From Selaginella tamariscina (taxonomy: Eukaryota > Streptophyta > Lycopodiopsida > Selaginellales > Selaginellaceae): a stretch of 64,000 bases of DNA. Shown piece after piece: positions 1-10,338 of the stretch. The translations under genes and the position numbers were made by a program. Below the pieces are notes generated by a model. It was given only the letters and a program-made list of their open reading frames with translations, searched no databases and was not told the DNA's origin. Each line of letters starts with the position of its first letter. Position 1 is the first letter of the stretch. The stretch is taken from contig PUQB01000005.1 of the NCBI GenBank assembly GCA_003024785.1, positions 1,128,717 through 1,192,716 on the forward strand, written 5' to 3'.

Positions 1-1960
1 CATTTAATAAATATTTTTATATTTCTTTTTAAATCAATGTTTTGATAGTTTAATTGCTTCCAAATAAACAATAATCTTTATTCTTCTTCATAATCATTGT
101 TTCTTTGTGAAACCTTAAAAAAAAGTTTCTTTTTTAAGCGTATGGAATTAGAATAATATATAATTTGAGAATGTGTTAAGTTTTGCTTTAGGTTAAGATT
201 CATTGTCAGTTTCAAGAAAATTGCTTAAACGGAAAAACGCTTATGTTCAAATGTGCATCTTTTAACTTCAGAAAAATGAGCATATTCAAACATAAAAATA
301 AACATTACACTTAATAACCAATAATGCATGTTTCCAAAATGTAACTCAAGAGCAAGCTATGATTGGGATTCAATGAGAAAATCATGCATATCAACATTTC
401 ATGAATATGTTAATTAAATTATTCAAAGTTGACAATAGTTTACTATTTGATGTTCCTAGTATTTGGATGATGCTACTTACAAGTAACATTAAATGAAATA
501 ATTTGTTATTTTAAGTTTATTGATTTGGACAAATATAACATGAAAACTTACTTAATTAAGTGTGCATTCAGTGTTCAAGTTTAAAATTGGGTGTGATTTA
601 CCAAAAATAAAAGTGTTTGAAATATAAGTATTAAGTTTATTAAGTATAACAAGACATATATGGTGAAGGCATTTGACACACACTTGTGGATGTTATTATT
701 AAGTCTTTAAACTTGAAATTTATAAAGTTGTTTGCATTGTGGGGATTGATTAGTTTAAGCTCATGATCAAGGGCGATTACTTAGTTAACAATAGCATTAA
801 GTTGAGAATCTCTACTTTGCTCATAAACTAAGTAAAAAACTCGTTAGTTTTTTAAGTTTATGTTGAGTATGTCCATGACACAGGAACATTTAAATATATG
901 GAGGTTTTGATGCATGTACTTCCTTAGAGAGTTGGTATCCAATGGGATTTAGAAGTTGGTATTGATTTTCAGTATCAATTTGATTTTAAAGTCAAATACA
1001 TTATCCAAAAGTCAGTTTATTGATTTAACATCATGGTAATAAATGTAAGCACTCAGAGAATATATAAAATACATATCTTTAGTCTTTTGGAATATCAAAA
1101 AAGTGAATTTTAAACCCAATTGTTAATGGTGTTCTCAAGTTCATTAACAAATTAGTTTCAAGGCTTGATGATATTACTTGGGTTTGTTGTTGGTTCTATC
1201 TGAAGGTTTTGTGGTGTTCCTTGAGTTTGAGTTAGTATCCATGAGTATGATATTGAGAAGTTAAGATAACTTAAGAAGATGGTCTCCCTTCTTAATGATC
1301 ATAATTCAAAGTTCTAAGTGTACGATTCAATATATGGTTTGAGAACATGAGGTTTTTCTTATCACTTTAAAGATATTTATATTTTAGACTTTGAAAGTAT
1401 TTGTGATTATCTATTTGAGATTAGTTATAAATGACTTAACAAAGTATAATATAATATTTGATAATATTGAAACATAAGCATAATATTGCAACTCAGTTAG
1501 ACCATATGAAGTGGCTATGCTCGTGGGATATAAAGACTTAAATGAATTTGAGTCCGACACATTGTAACTTGAAATATAAGGCAATACCTTAGCATTGTAA
1601 CTTGAAATATGGTTTCAAGTTAATTAAAAAATCAAAAAGAGTTTATCAATACATTGTTTGGAAGCAATGTGGTACTTTTGGATAATTGTTGTCCAGAGTG
1701 AGTGATATATCTTAATTCATCATATTGAATTAGATATTTTCCTCATGTTTGAAGAGTTTTGTTAACTCATGAAATATAATTGAAACATGAGGTTAATATG
1801 GCATTTTGATGTCATAATAATATTAGTATGAAAAATAATATTTACTAAATCATTTAAATAAACTAAATGTTGAATCATGATTCCTCTTAATCCTTAAAAG
1901 TTTCCTCAAAATATTAAAGTAGCATTATATTTTCATTTCAACGTTGAAATTTAGTTTGTA
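1..1960. other. AT-rich stretch without recognisable gene
   Basis: I see no coding segment, RNA gene or clear repeat here. The sequence is AT-rich and has stops in all frames. It may be old transposon debris, but nothing in it can be assigned to a family. Confidence 0.6.
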
Positions 1961-1964
1961 TCAA

Positions 1965-2138
1965 ATAGGCCTAGATTTTCTTGTAAATACCTAATGACAC
2001 CCGGCCGGACCATCACTAAATATCCAAATGCACTAAGCGGGCCTGTTTCTTCTACACCTAGGGCTTATCAACATAGTATAGTAGGTAACAACAGTCGATG
2101 TCCAAAGTAAAAAAGGAGTCATAATAGAAACTATGACA
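1965..2138 (-). mobile_element. Terminal fragment of LTR family X
   Basis: Read on the minus strand, this begins TGTCATAGTTTCTATTATGA and continues with the same order of short blocks as the start of the solo LTR at 29336-31055: the tract around TACTTTGGACATCGACTGTT, then the TTAGTGCATTTGG-like and GGTGTCATTAGGTATTT blocks. Only about the first 170 bases of the roughly 1.7 kb LTR remain. It is an old retroelement fossil fragment, one of at least eight copies of this LTR in the window. Confidence 0.75.
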
Positions 2139-2183
2139 CAAGTCATGGGTGCCCTTTAGTTAATCTCATGCACCATGTAGATG

Positions 2184-2217
2184 CACACACACACACACAC
2201 ACACACACAACACACAC

Positions 2218-2249
<32 letters not shown>

Positions 2250-2250
2250 C
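2184..2250. repeat. (CA)n followed by (TA)n microsatellite
   Basis: A run of CA dinucleotides passes directly into a run of TA dinucleotides. It is followed by the phrase caggagtgtgcgagagataga that recurs in the microsatellite modules elsewhere in the window. Confidence 0.9.
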
Positions 2251-2390
2251 AGGAGTGTGCGAGAGATAGATTAAAAAATTAAAATACAGAGACACATTTT
2301 ATATCACAAAGTCTATACATATTTTTTCTAAAGTGTCCAGGCTATTTAAATGGCGAGAAATTATAATATACATACAAACATGTGCTTATA

Positions 2391-2635
2391 TATATTAATA
2401 CACTGGTAAATTCACATAGTGAACGGAATTAAGTGTCTAAAACTCACGTTTGTGATACTGTAAAAAATTAGTATCATTTAGTTTTAGAACCACCACAAAT
2501 ATGAGCTTTGGACAATTTTATATAGTTTATTGACTTTTATTCAAATATTATGATAAAATTATAGAAGTAAATAAAGGAAATAAAGGACTTATATATACTA
2601 ATACACATGTACATTCACATAAAGTGTGGGGTGGG
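2391..2635 (+). repeat. Left inverted flank of the 2.4-10.2 kb block
   Basis: This stretch matches, with divergence, the reverse complement of about 9998-10240. Shared landmarks in order are CTCACGTTTGTG, TTTTAGAACCACCACAAAT, GAGCTTTGGACA, a TATAGTTT tract, and a TATTCACAT tract running into the palindromic satellite. The inner part (2436-2512) is itself a 77-base fold-back with near-complementary ends. The two flanks together look like long terminal inverted repeats around the block. Confidence 0.6.
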
Positions 2636-3185
2636 ATTAATCCTAGCACCCTTCTCCATCTCAAAGAAAAGTGGGCGGAATTCATCTCGCTTACCATTTT
2701 AGGAAGCAGGGAAGGTGTGGTAGGATTAATCCTACCACTAGTTCCTTAATTCCTAAAAATGGTGGGCAAGATAAATCTCGCCCACTTCTCTTTGAGATGG
2801 AGAAAGGTGCCAGGATTAATCTCGCTGACCCTTTCATGCCTGGTGGGAAGGGTGGCGGGATTAATCCCGCCATCCTTTATGTCTCAAAGGATGTGGGACG
2901 GGCTTAATCCCGCCCATCACCCTTATCCATATGAGAGAGTTGTGGACAAGATTAATCCCATCACCACTTCCATGCCTGGTGGGAGGAATTAATCCCGCCA
3001 CCCCTTCCACTAGGCATGAAAGGGTCGGCGGGATTAATCTTGCCACCCTTTATGTCTCAAAAATTGTGGGGCGGGATTAATCCTGCCAACCAGGTAAAGC
3101 ATGGGCGACGGGATTAATCCCGCCACCCTTTAGGCATGGCATGGGCGGCAGGATTAATCCTGTTGCCCTTTGGTTAATCTCGCAC
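2626..3185. repeat. Palindromic satellite array (GGCGGGATTAATCCCGCC type)
   Basis: About ten copies of the self-complementary motif GGCGGGATTAATCCCGCC and variants occur at 35-60 base spacing. They are separated by short linkers such as CCTTTCATGCCTGGTGGGA. Motif centres (GGATTAATCC) are better conserved than linkers. Short frames here that read as GLIPP/GINPA peptides are translations of the palindrome, not genes. Confidence 0.9.
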
Positions 3186-3396
3186 ACTAGGCATATGTAC
3201 ACACACATATATATGTAAATGTATATACATGAGTGTGCAAGAAATAAATTTAAAAAATTAAATGTATATACATGAGTGTGCAAGAAATAAATATGTAAAT
3301 GTATATATATGTAAATGTATTTTATATATATGTAAATGTATATACATGAGTGTGCAAGAAATAATTTAAAAAATTAAATTATACATAGACACACTC

Positions 3397-3442
<46 letters not shown>

Positions 3443-3600
3443 ATATACGGGAGTGTGCGTGTTTGTGCTAGAGATAGATAAATTAATAAAATTATTATAC
3501 AGATACACACACATATGAATGTATATGTAAATATAGATAAATAATAAATTATCTATCACACGCAGAAATATGTATATGTATACACATGAGTGTGCGTGTG
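3186..3600. repeat. CA/TG/TA microsatellite module
   Basis: Runs of CACA, GTATGTAT and TATATA alternate with the recurring phrases gagtgtgcaagaaataaat and gagtgtgcgtgtttgtgc. It has the same composition as the larger modules at 7.9-9.1, 18.6-19.7 and 21.9-24.3 kb. Apparent reading frames are repetitive (HTHTYIYIY) and not supported as genes. Confidence 0.85.
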
Positions 3601-3602
3601 TG

Positions 3603-4298
3603 GAAGCCCCATCAAACTGAGGCACTTGTTCACATGTTCACACAGCTTCAATTGAGTGTAGATTGAAGGCAAAACCTTTGAGATTTTCCCTAACCCCTGC
3701 ATTTGTGGTTATTTATGAGGCATCCTGTCTGCATTTGTTTCCACAAAACCTTGAGTATCTCTATGGTTGCCATAATGTGAGAGCGGGTTTTGACTAGGCG
3801 AGTGTTCCTATGTACTAAGGTTTGCACTCCATCTAACCACTCATCCCTCCAACAGTAGAACGTGGTCTTTGGATCCCGTATATAATGTACCAAGCTCTGA
3901 AGTAGATGGCCACCTTATTAAATACCATGGATGTACTCTGATAACCTGTGTCTAAGGCCATTCCATCAATACACCAATTAATGTAGCATATACAAACTCA
4001 TGTCTTTGCTTTTGGGTGAGCATATGAAAGACATGTCTACATTGGGTAATTTCATTCCAGTCTGCCTTCTGATAACACTTCTTCTTGCAGCAGTCAATCG
4101 TGGAAAATGCTAGTAACACTTGCTAAAGATGTAGGATCCATCTTAACCCTCTTGCCAAAACTTGCAGGGGAAGATCTGCAACCCATGAATCGCCTTTTCT
4201 TACTATAGAACCAATGCAAAGAACCCTCTTTAAATATGGGTTTCCTTCGGGTTGTTATTATTGAAATCCAACCCAGAATATGTTGAACCATCTCACCG
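3603..4298 (-). mobile_element. Fragment of DUF7869-type DNA transposon
   Basis: This is nearly identical to 34028-34725, the amino-terminal and central part of the larger transposon copy at 31.6-35.3 kb. On the minus strand it contains the region encoding ETRLVKTRSHIMA-like and MGCRSSPASF segments. The copy has no carboxy-terminal half: it stops at the CA/TG module on one side and at an inserted retroelement LTR (from 4313) on the other. Reading frames are broken in several places. Confidence 0.75.
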
Positions 4299-4312
4299 TT
4301 GGTTGACAGTGG

Positions 4313-4830
4313 TGTGACACCGTCAAACTACCAGCTGGTGTAGACGAGTGACGGGATGAAGTGCCGGATAAGGAAGTTATCGTAGGTATGGACTGATGGT
4401 GATTGATGTCAAGCGGAGGCATAACCAGGCATAGATTTGATCGTCCGAACCAACTACCCAAGGTACGCAGGACAGCACGCGTGAGAGAGGCACATAAATG
4501 AGACAGACAGGACTCTGTCACAGGGCAGCAAACTAGTAGGAAAGCGCCACCTGTACCTAGGGTTTAGCGCTAGGTGACCCACTATATAAGCAGGAAGGCT
4601 AATAGTGGGTCGGGGTCTTTTGGAGTCAAGTCTGTGTCTTGTATCTTGCTCCTCTATTGAAGATAGTTTGTACTCAGGCAGGCATTATAAATATATCCAT
4701 ACTCCTTCTATTCACCCTACAAGCGAGGATTCCCCACTTGTCCCACTCCTAGGCTGAGCAACGCTCCCTGCCAAACCACCCCAGCGAGGCCCTAGTAGAA
4801 CTCCCTCCACCCTGTACACGGACCCTCACG
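4313..4830 (+). mobile_element. Lone LTR of element family A/B
   Basis: This matches 28434-28940 closely over its length. It starts TGTGACACCG and carries a TATA box, the tract TTTTGGAGTCAAGTCTGTGT, and the ending CCCTCACGG. No internal retroelement sequence adjoins it, so it is a solo or truncated LTR. It lies between the DUF7869 fragment and a palindromic satellite array; the exact right edge is unclear because the satellite begins with GGATTAATCC at the junction. Confidence 0.75.
4579..4592 (+). promoter_or_regulatory. TATA box of the A/B LTR
   Basis: The sequence CCACTATATAAGCAGG is conserved in the second LTR copy (28690-28705). A related CCAATATAAACAGG occurs in element B (about 51486). 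Its position in the middle of the LTR fits the U3/R boundary promoter of a plant LTR retrotransposon. Confidence 0.65.
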
Positions 4831-5510
4831 GGATTAATCCCACCATGAACTCCTTCCGATGAGGAAGAAGCGGCGGGATTAATCCCACCCCTGGATCTTC
4901 CTCGTCGGAGAGGCGACGGGATTAATCCCGCCGTGGACTCCTTTCGACGAGGAAGTACCGGCGGGATTAATCCCACTGCCGGATCTTCTTCGTTGGAAAG
5001 AGTCCACGGCGGGATTAATCCCGCCGCAAATCCCTCCGACGAGGAAGAGGGGGCGGGATTAATCCCGCCCACAACTCTGACGATGGGGAATAGACGGTGG
5101 GATTAATCTCGCCCACAACTCTCTCCGAAGTTATGATTTTCAAAGAGATCTTAGGATGAATCCTGCCCACAAATATTTAAAACAGGGAAGTGGTGGCGAG
5201 ATTAATCCCGCCACCCCTTCTCTGCCTCTTAAAATGGTTGGCGAGATTAATCCCGTAAATAACTCTTTTTAATAAATTCAAGTAACTCTTTATCAGTTAA
5301 GAGAGTTATCGGCAGGATTAAATCCCGCCGCTCTTTTTAAAAAGCGGAGAAGCATTGCCCGGATTAATTTTGCCATAGCTATCAAAGAGATGGTGGCGGG
5401 ATTAATCCCGCCACCTATTCAAAGAGGCGAAAAAAAATGACCGAATTAATCCTGCCGCCTCGGCTAACCGAGAACATTAAGTTAGAAGTATATTTAAACG
5501 GGATAAATCC
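4831..5510. repeat. Palindromic satellite array
   Basis: About fourteen motif copies occur with linkers of the form CTCCTTCCGACGAGGAAG. The order of motif variants and linkers, including the later CTATCAAAGAGATG and GGCTAACCGAGAA segments, matches the array at 35343-36365. The two are therefore paralogous copies of one block. Confidence 0.9.
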
Positions 5511-5713
5511 CTAACGGAATATATTGTAATCCTAATGCATTCCTAAACCCCTAAATTCTAGAATTTAAGAGAGAATGTAAAAGAATGAATCTTTATAAGT
5601 ATATCTAAATTTGTTTATATATACTTACTTGTAAACAGCACTGAAGGCGCCGTGTTTTCCTATAAACAATAACGCACCCAATTTAATGTCGCTCCTGAGC
5701 TAATCACTAAGAA
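5511..5713. other. Start of AT-rich spacer of the block, no gene
   Basis: It contains AACAGCACTGAAGGCGCCGT, also present at about 36480 in the paralogous block. I see no coding potential. Confidence 0.6.
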
Positions 5714-5801
5714 GAAAAAAGAAAATTTGAAGAGTGAAAAATAAAGAAATGAAGAAATTTCTTTATTTCTTTATTTTTCACTCTTCAAATTTTCTTTTTT
5801 C
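5714..5801. repeat. 88-base near-perfect palindrome
   Basis: Two 44-base arms, without a loop, meet at GAAATTTC. The left arm begins GAAAAAAGAAAATTTGAAGA and the right arm ends with its complement; I found one mismatched pair. In the paralogous block at about 36550-36605 only the left arm is present, followed directly by CCTTGTCG. The right arm is therefore a recent inverted duplication in this copy. Confidence 0.9.
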
Positions 5802-6900
5802 CTAAACCCTTGTCGGAAAAAGAACCAGATCTGAATTTGAGTGAAAAATTAAATATATTTTCAAATTTACATGTCAGACCGACAATACTTATGTCAGAAA
5901 TTCAAAATTTTTGAAAATAACAAAAAGGAAAATTTAAGATGAGTTGAAACAAATAACCGACAGTCTGACATATATACTCTCCAATTCCAATGAATATTTT
6001 AAAATTGTATTTAATGTCATTCAAGTGATTCAAGCTGTTTAATATTACGAAATTTTAGTAATTATTCTACATTCTTAATATTCAAGTATATATTATTTAG
6101 TTATATATATATATATACACTTATACAATAAATAAATTGATATATTATTATGTATTATTTAAAATATATTCATAGTCTATTTATTATTATTATTTTCTTA
6201 ATTACTTGAGTAATTAATTTACATTTCTTACTATTAATGGGATATTCTTTATTATTTTCTTAATATTCAAAGAATATTCCAATATTAAACCATAATTAAA
6301 TCAGTCTTATTCTTAATTATCTCAGTAATTATTCTACATTTGTATATATTAATGGGATTTTCTCAATTAATTTCTTATTATTTCAAGAATATTCCTATGT
6401 TAAACCTTATTATCAATATTAAATTAATATATATTATTAAAACTATATATGACTATATATTAGATAAAATGATGTATTATTATGTATAATTTAAAATATG
6501 TTCATAGTGTGTATATTAATATTATTTTCTTAATTACTTGAGTAATTAATCTTCTTTATATTAATGGGATATTCTTTATTATTTTAATATTATTCCAAGA
6601 ATATTCCAATATTAAACATGATTATCATAATTAATTTAGTTAATTATTTCAGTACTTGATCTACATTTGTATATATTAATGGGATTTTCTTAATTAATTT
6701 CTTATTATTTCAAGAATATTCCAATAGTAAACCTTATTATCAATATTAAATTAATATATATTATTAAAACTATATATGGCTATATATTAGATAAAATCAT
6801 ATATTATTATGTATAATTTAAAATATGTTAATAGTGTGTTTATTAATATTATTTCTTAATTATTCGATATTTGTTTTGCACACATATATAACACAATCAT
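5802..6900. repeat. AT-rich tandem repeat with 332-base period
   Basis: TATTTTCTTAATTACTTGAG recurs at 6191 and 6523, giving a period of about 332 bases. Each unit holds two half-units ending in AAGAATATTCCAATATTAAA-like sequence. The same arrangement occurs at 36.9-37.6 kb. I find no gene. Confidence 0.7.
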
Positions 6901-7860
6901 AAATTTATATATACACGTGCACACACATTAGAAGCACTTACAGAGACACATATGCACACACATGCACATTGCCCTAAATCAAACTTGAGAAATTATATGT
7001 TACTTCTTTATTGAAAAACATCATGTTCAACGCATGTATGATCTATATGTACTCAGTCTGTGTATATGTAACATATTGAATTTACACATGTAATATATAT
7101 GTATGTCTGTGTGTATACACTTGTGTATGTATATATGTGTACTAATATATGCAATGTGTACGATTTTAATTTGTTAACACTCTTTCTCCTCTCATACATA
7201 CACACCATGCATGATCCATCCTAACCCTAAACCCTATGTAACACATTGAATTTATACATGTAATATATATGTACGTCTGTGTGTATACATGTGTGTATGT
7301 ATATATGTGTACTAATATATGCAATGTGTACGAATTTAATTTGTTAACACTCTCTCTTCTCTCATACATACACACCATGCATGATCCATGTAATATGTAT
7401 TGTCTCTCTTCTCTCAAACATACACACCATGCATGATCCATAATATGTATTGTCTCTCTTCTCTTATACATACACACCATTCATGATTCATAATATGTAC
7501 TCTGTCTCTCTAATATTAATATGTACTAATATATATGTATGTCTATGTGTATAATACTATGTGTGTATATATGTATCGCTGCACGTGAAACTTTAACACT
7601 CTCATAGACACACACATGTTAAACCCCTGCATGATTTTTATTCTTGGGGTGTATGTGATACACCCACGCACATGCACACGCTGATAATATAATGAAAGAA
7701 TATTCGTTTAAGGCGAATCTATCTTTTATTCTTTTTAGGGTTTAAGTATATTCTTAAAAAGAATATTTGATTAGGGTTAATATATAATTTATTCATTTTA
7801 GGGTTTAAGTATATTCCTAGGGTTTTAAGAAGCAAGGCGGTGGTGGCGGTGGCGGTTGTC
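6901..7860. other. CA/TG-rich spacer with internal repeats, no gene
   Basis: It contains duplicated segments: the phrase CATACACACCATGCATGATCC recurs four times between 7190 and 7490, and GTAATATATATGTATGTCTG recurs near 7091 and 7261. It ends with GGGTTTAAGTATATTC tracts and a GGTGGCGGTGGCGG run. Matching sequence occurs at 37.6-38.7 kb and, diverged, at 20.0-21.8 kb. Confidence 0.6.
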
Positions 7861-9113
7861 TCTCTCTCACACACAAGTGAGATCTCTCTCTCTCACACGC
7901 ACACTCCTGAGTTTATTTATTTATTTTTATTCACATATACATTTATATGTGTGTGTATCTTAATAATATAATTTATTTATCTATCTCTCGCACACACACG
8001 CACACTCGTATACATATACACACACAAACACACACATATATATCTCTATGTGTGTGTGTGTTTGTGTATTTGTATAATTTTATTAATTTATTAATTTTAT
8101 CTCTTGCACATGCACACACACTATGATTTTATTTGTTTCGCTCACACATGCATACTCACGATATACATACACCACACACACATATATATACCTATATACA
8201 TAATACATACATATATTATGTGTACTAGTATTTGTATAATTCTATTTATTTATCTATCTCTCGCACACACACACACACACTCCTATATATACATACATAT
8301 ATATGTGTGTGTGTGTGTGTGTTGTGTGTGTGTTTGTTTATCTGTATGATTTATTTGTTTCGCTCACACACGCATACACACGATATACATATACACACAT
8401 ATATATATATATACTTATGTACATATATACATACATATATTATGTGTACCAGTATCTGTATAATTTTATTTATTTATCTATCTCTCGCACACACATGCAC
8501 ACTCCATATATACATATATATGTGTGTGTGTGTGTTTGTTTATCTGTATGATTTTATTTGTTTCGCTCACACACGCATACACACGATATACATATACACA
8601 CATATATATATATATATACCTATGTACATATATACATACATATATTATGTGTACCAGTATCTGTATAATTTTATTTATTATTTATCTCTCGCACACACAC
8701 ACGCACGCACACCTATATATACATATGTTGTGTGTGTGTGTGTGTGTTGTTTGTTTATCTGTATGATTTTATTTGTTTCGCTCACACACACATACACACA
8801 CGATACACATATATAAATACCTATGTACATATATACATATATATGTGTACCAGTATCTATATAATTTTATTTATTTATCTATCTCTCGCACACACACGCA
8901 CACTCATGTATATACATATACATATACATAAATATACATATATATGTGTGTGTGTGTGTATTTGTATAATTTAATTTATTTAGCACACACATACAATATA
9001 CATATACATATACATATGTGTGTATGTATTAGTATAATTTTATCTGATTTGTTTCTCTGGCACACACACGCACTCTCCTACACACACATATACATATAAA
9101 TTATATATATGTT
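7861..9113. repeat. Composite microsatellite module array
   Basis: Modules of about 190-225 bases start at roughly 8230, 8454, 8656 and 8851. Each contains TATTTATCTATCTCTCGCAC, a CA run, TATATACATA, a TG run and TTTATTTGTTTCGCTCACAC. The CA and TG runs in one module can pair as hairpins. Long frames here (up to about 190 codons) encode only HTHTYIYIYVCVC-type peptides and are not genes. Confidence 0.85.
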
Positions 9114-10016
9114 GTGCGAGATTAATCCCGTCGCTCTTCAGGCAAGCTATTCGGTTAGCCTCATGAGCGGTGGGATTAATCCTGCCGGCCATGGCTTGCG
9201 TGTTGGGCCTAGGCGCGGGATTAATCCCGCCGCCTACGCATGCCCTGCGTGGAATCCAGCGGGATTTATCCCACCATCAATGGCCTGTATGAAGGGTCTA
9301 GGCAGCGAGATTAATCCCATCGGATTCCGTGCAGAGCATGGGCGTCCGGCGGATTAATTCCGCCGCCCATAGCCTATGTGCTGGGCCTAGACAACAGGAT
9401 TAATCCCGCCACTTACGCATGCCCTGAGTGAAATCATGCTGGATTTATCCCACCGCCAAAGGCCTGTCTGAAGGGCCTAGGCGGTGGGATTAATCCCTCT
9501 GGATTCTGCACAGGGCATGGGAGTGCGTGGGCGGTAGGATTAATCCCGCCGTCTAGGCCCAGCATGGAGGCCATGGCGGCGGGATTAATCCCACCGCACA
9601 TGGCCTGCGGGAAAGGCCTGGCGGCGGGATTAATCCCGTCGAGCCTTCAATGCCTAATGGAGAGATGAATCCCGCCACCCTTCTTTTTTTCCTCCATTGG
9701 TGAGTCGGACTAATCCTAAACGTTTCTATTTGAGACGAAGAAGTTTACAACATACCAATGGAGGGGACTGAGAAGGGTGGCAAGATTCATTTCACCATCC
9801 CTTACATGGTGGGCGAGATTAATCCTATCACCTTTCTGGAGCTCCTGAAGGGGTGCCAAATAAATCCTGCCCAGTTCTCTCTGAGACCGAGAAGGATGGC
9901 AGGATTAATCCTGCACACTCTTCAGAGCCTCCAGAAAGGTGGTGAGATTAATCCTGCCCACTCTTTTAGGAGGCATTAAAGGGGTGGCGAGATTAATCCC
10001 GCCGCACCTTCCATGT
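9114..10016. repeat. Palindromic satellite with 178-base higher-order repeat
   Basis: About sixteen palindrome copies occur. Groups of four are organised in a higher-order unit: GGGCCTAGGC at 9205 and GGGCCTAGAC at 9383 are 178 bases apart, and the intervening ACGCATGCCCTG and GGATTTATCCCACC variants recur in the same order. Linkers here (GGCCTGTATGAAGGGTCTAG type) differ from those of the 4.8 and 35.3 kb arrays. Confidence 0.85.
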
Positions 10017-10240
10017 GAATATATATGTGTATATAAGTTGCATATCTCATTTTATTTATTTTTATCATATTATTATAATATTTCGAGTAAAAGCTAGGAA
10101 ACTATGTAAAACTATCCAGAGCTTACATTTGTGGTGGTTCTAAAATGAAATGTTATCTTTCTTTTGCACTAGCACAAACGTGAGCTTTGGACAGTTAATC
10201 CCGTCCACTTCTCTCTGTGTATTATTTTTGTATATTCGGG
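9998..10240 (-). repeat. Right inverted flank of the 2.4-10.2 kb block
   Basis: The reverse complement matches 2391-2635 (see that entry). The core 10115-10191 is a 77-base fold-back: TCCAGAGCTTACATTTGTG at one end and CACAAACGTGAGCTTTGGA at the other, pairing at 16 of 19 positions. Confidence 0.6.
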
Positions 10241-10338
10241 TTTATACAAGTGTGTGCGCATTTTTATATGATTTGTATTCATAGTGTATTATTTTGCAGA
10301 AGGACGATTTAATTAAACAAGGAGATTGAGTCATTAGT

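Noticed and set aside
1980-2160. GC-richer patch considered as a host exon
   Set aside because: It matches the terminal part of LTR family X on the minus strand.
4749-5072. 107-codon minus-strand frame with GGINPA/GLIPP repeats
   Set aside because: The repeats are the palindromic satellite read in one phase. Because the motif is self-complementary, similar peptides appear on both strands.
8104-8974. Long open frames (up to about 190 codons) rich in HTH and YIYIY
   Set aside because: They are translations of CA/TG/TA microsatellites, present in several overlapping frames, with no domain, no plausible composition and repeat-driven length.
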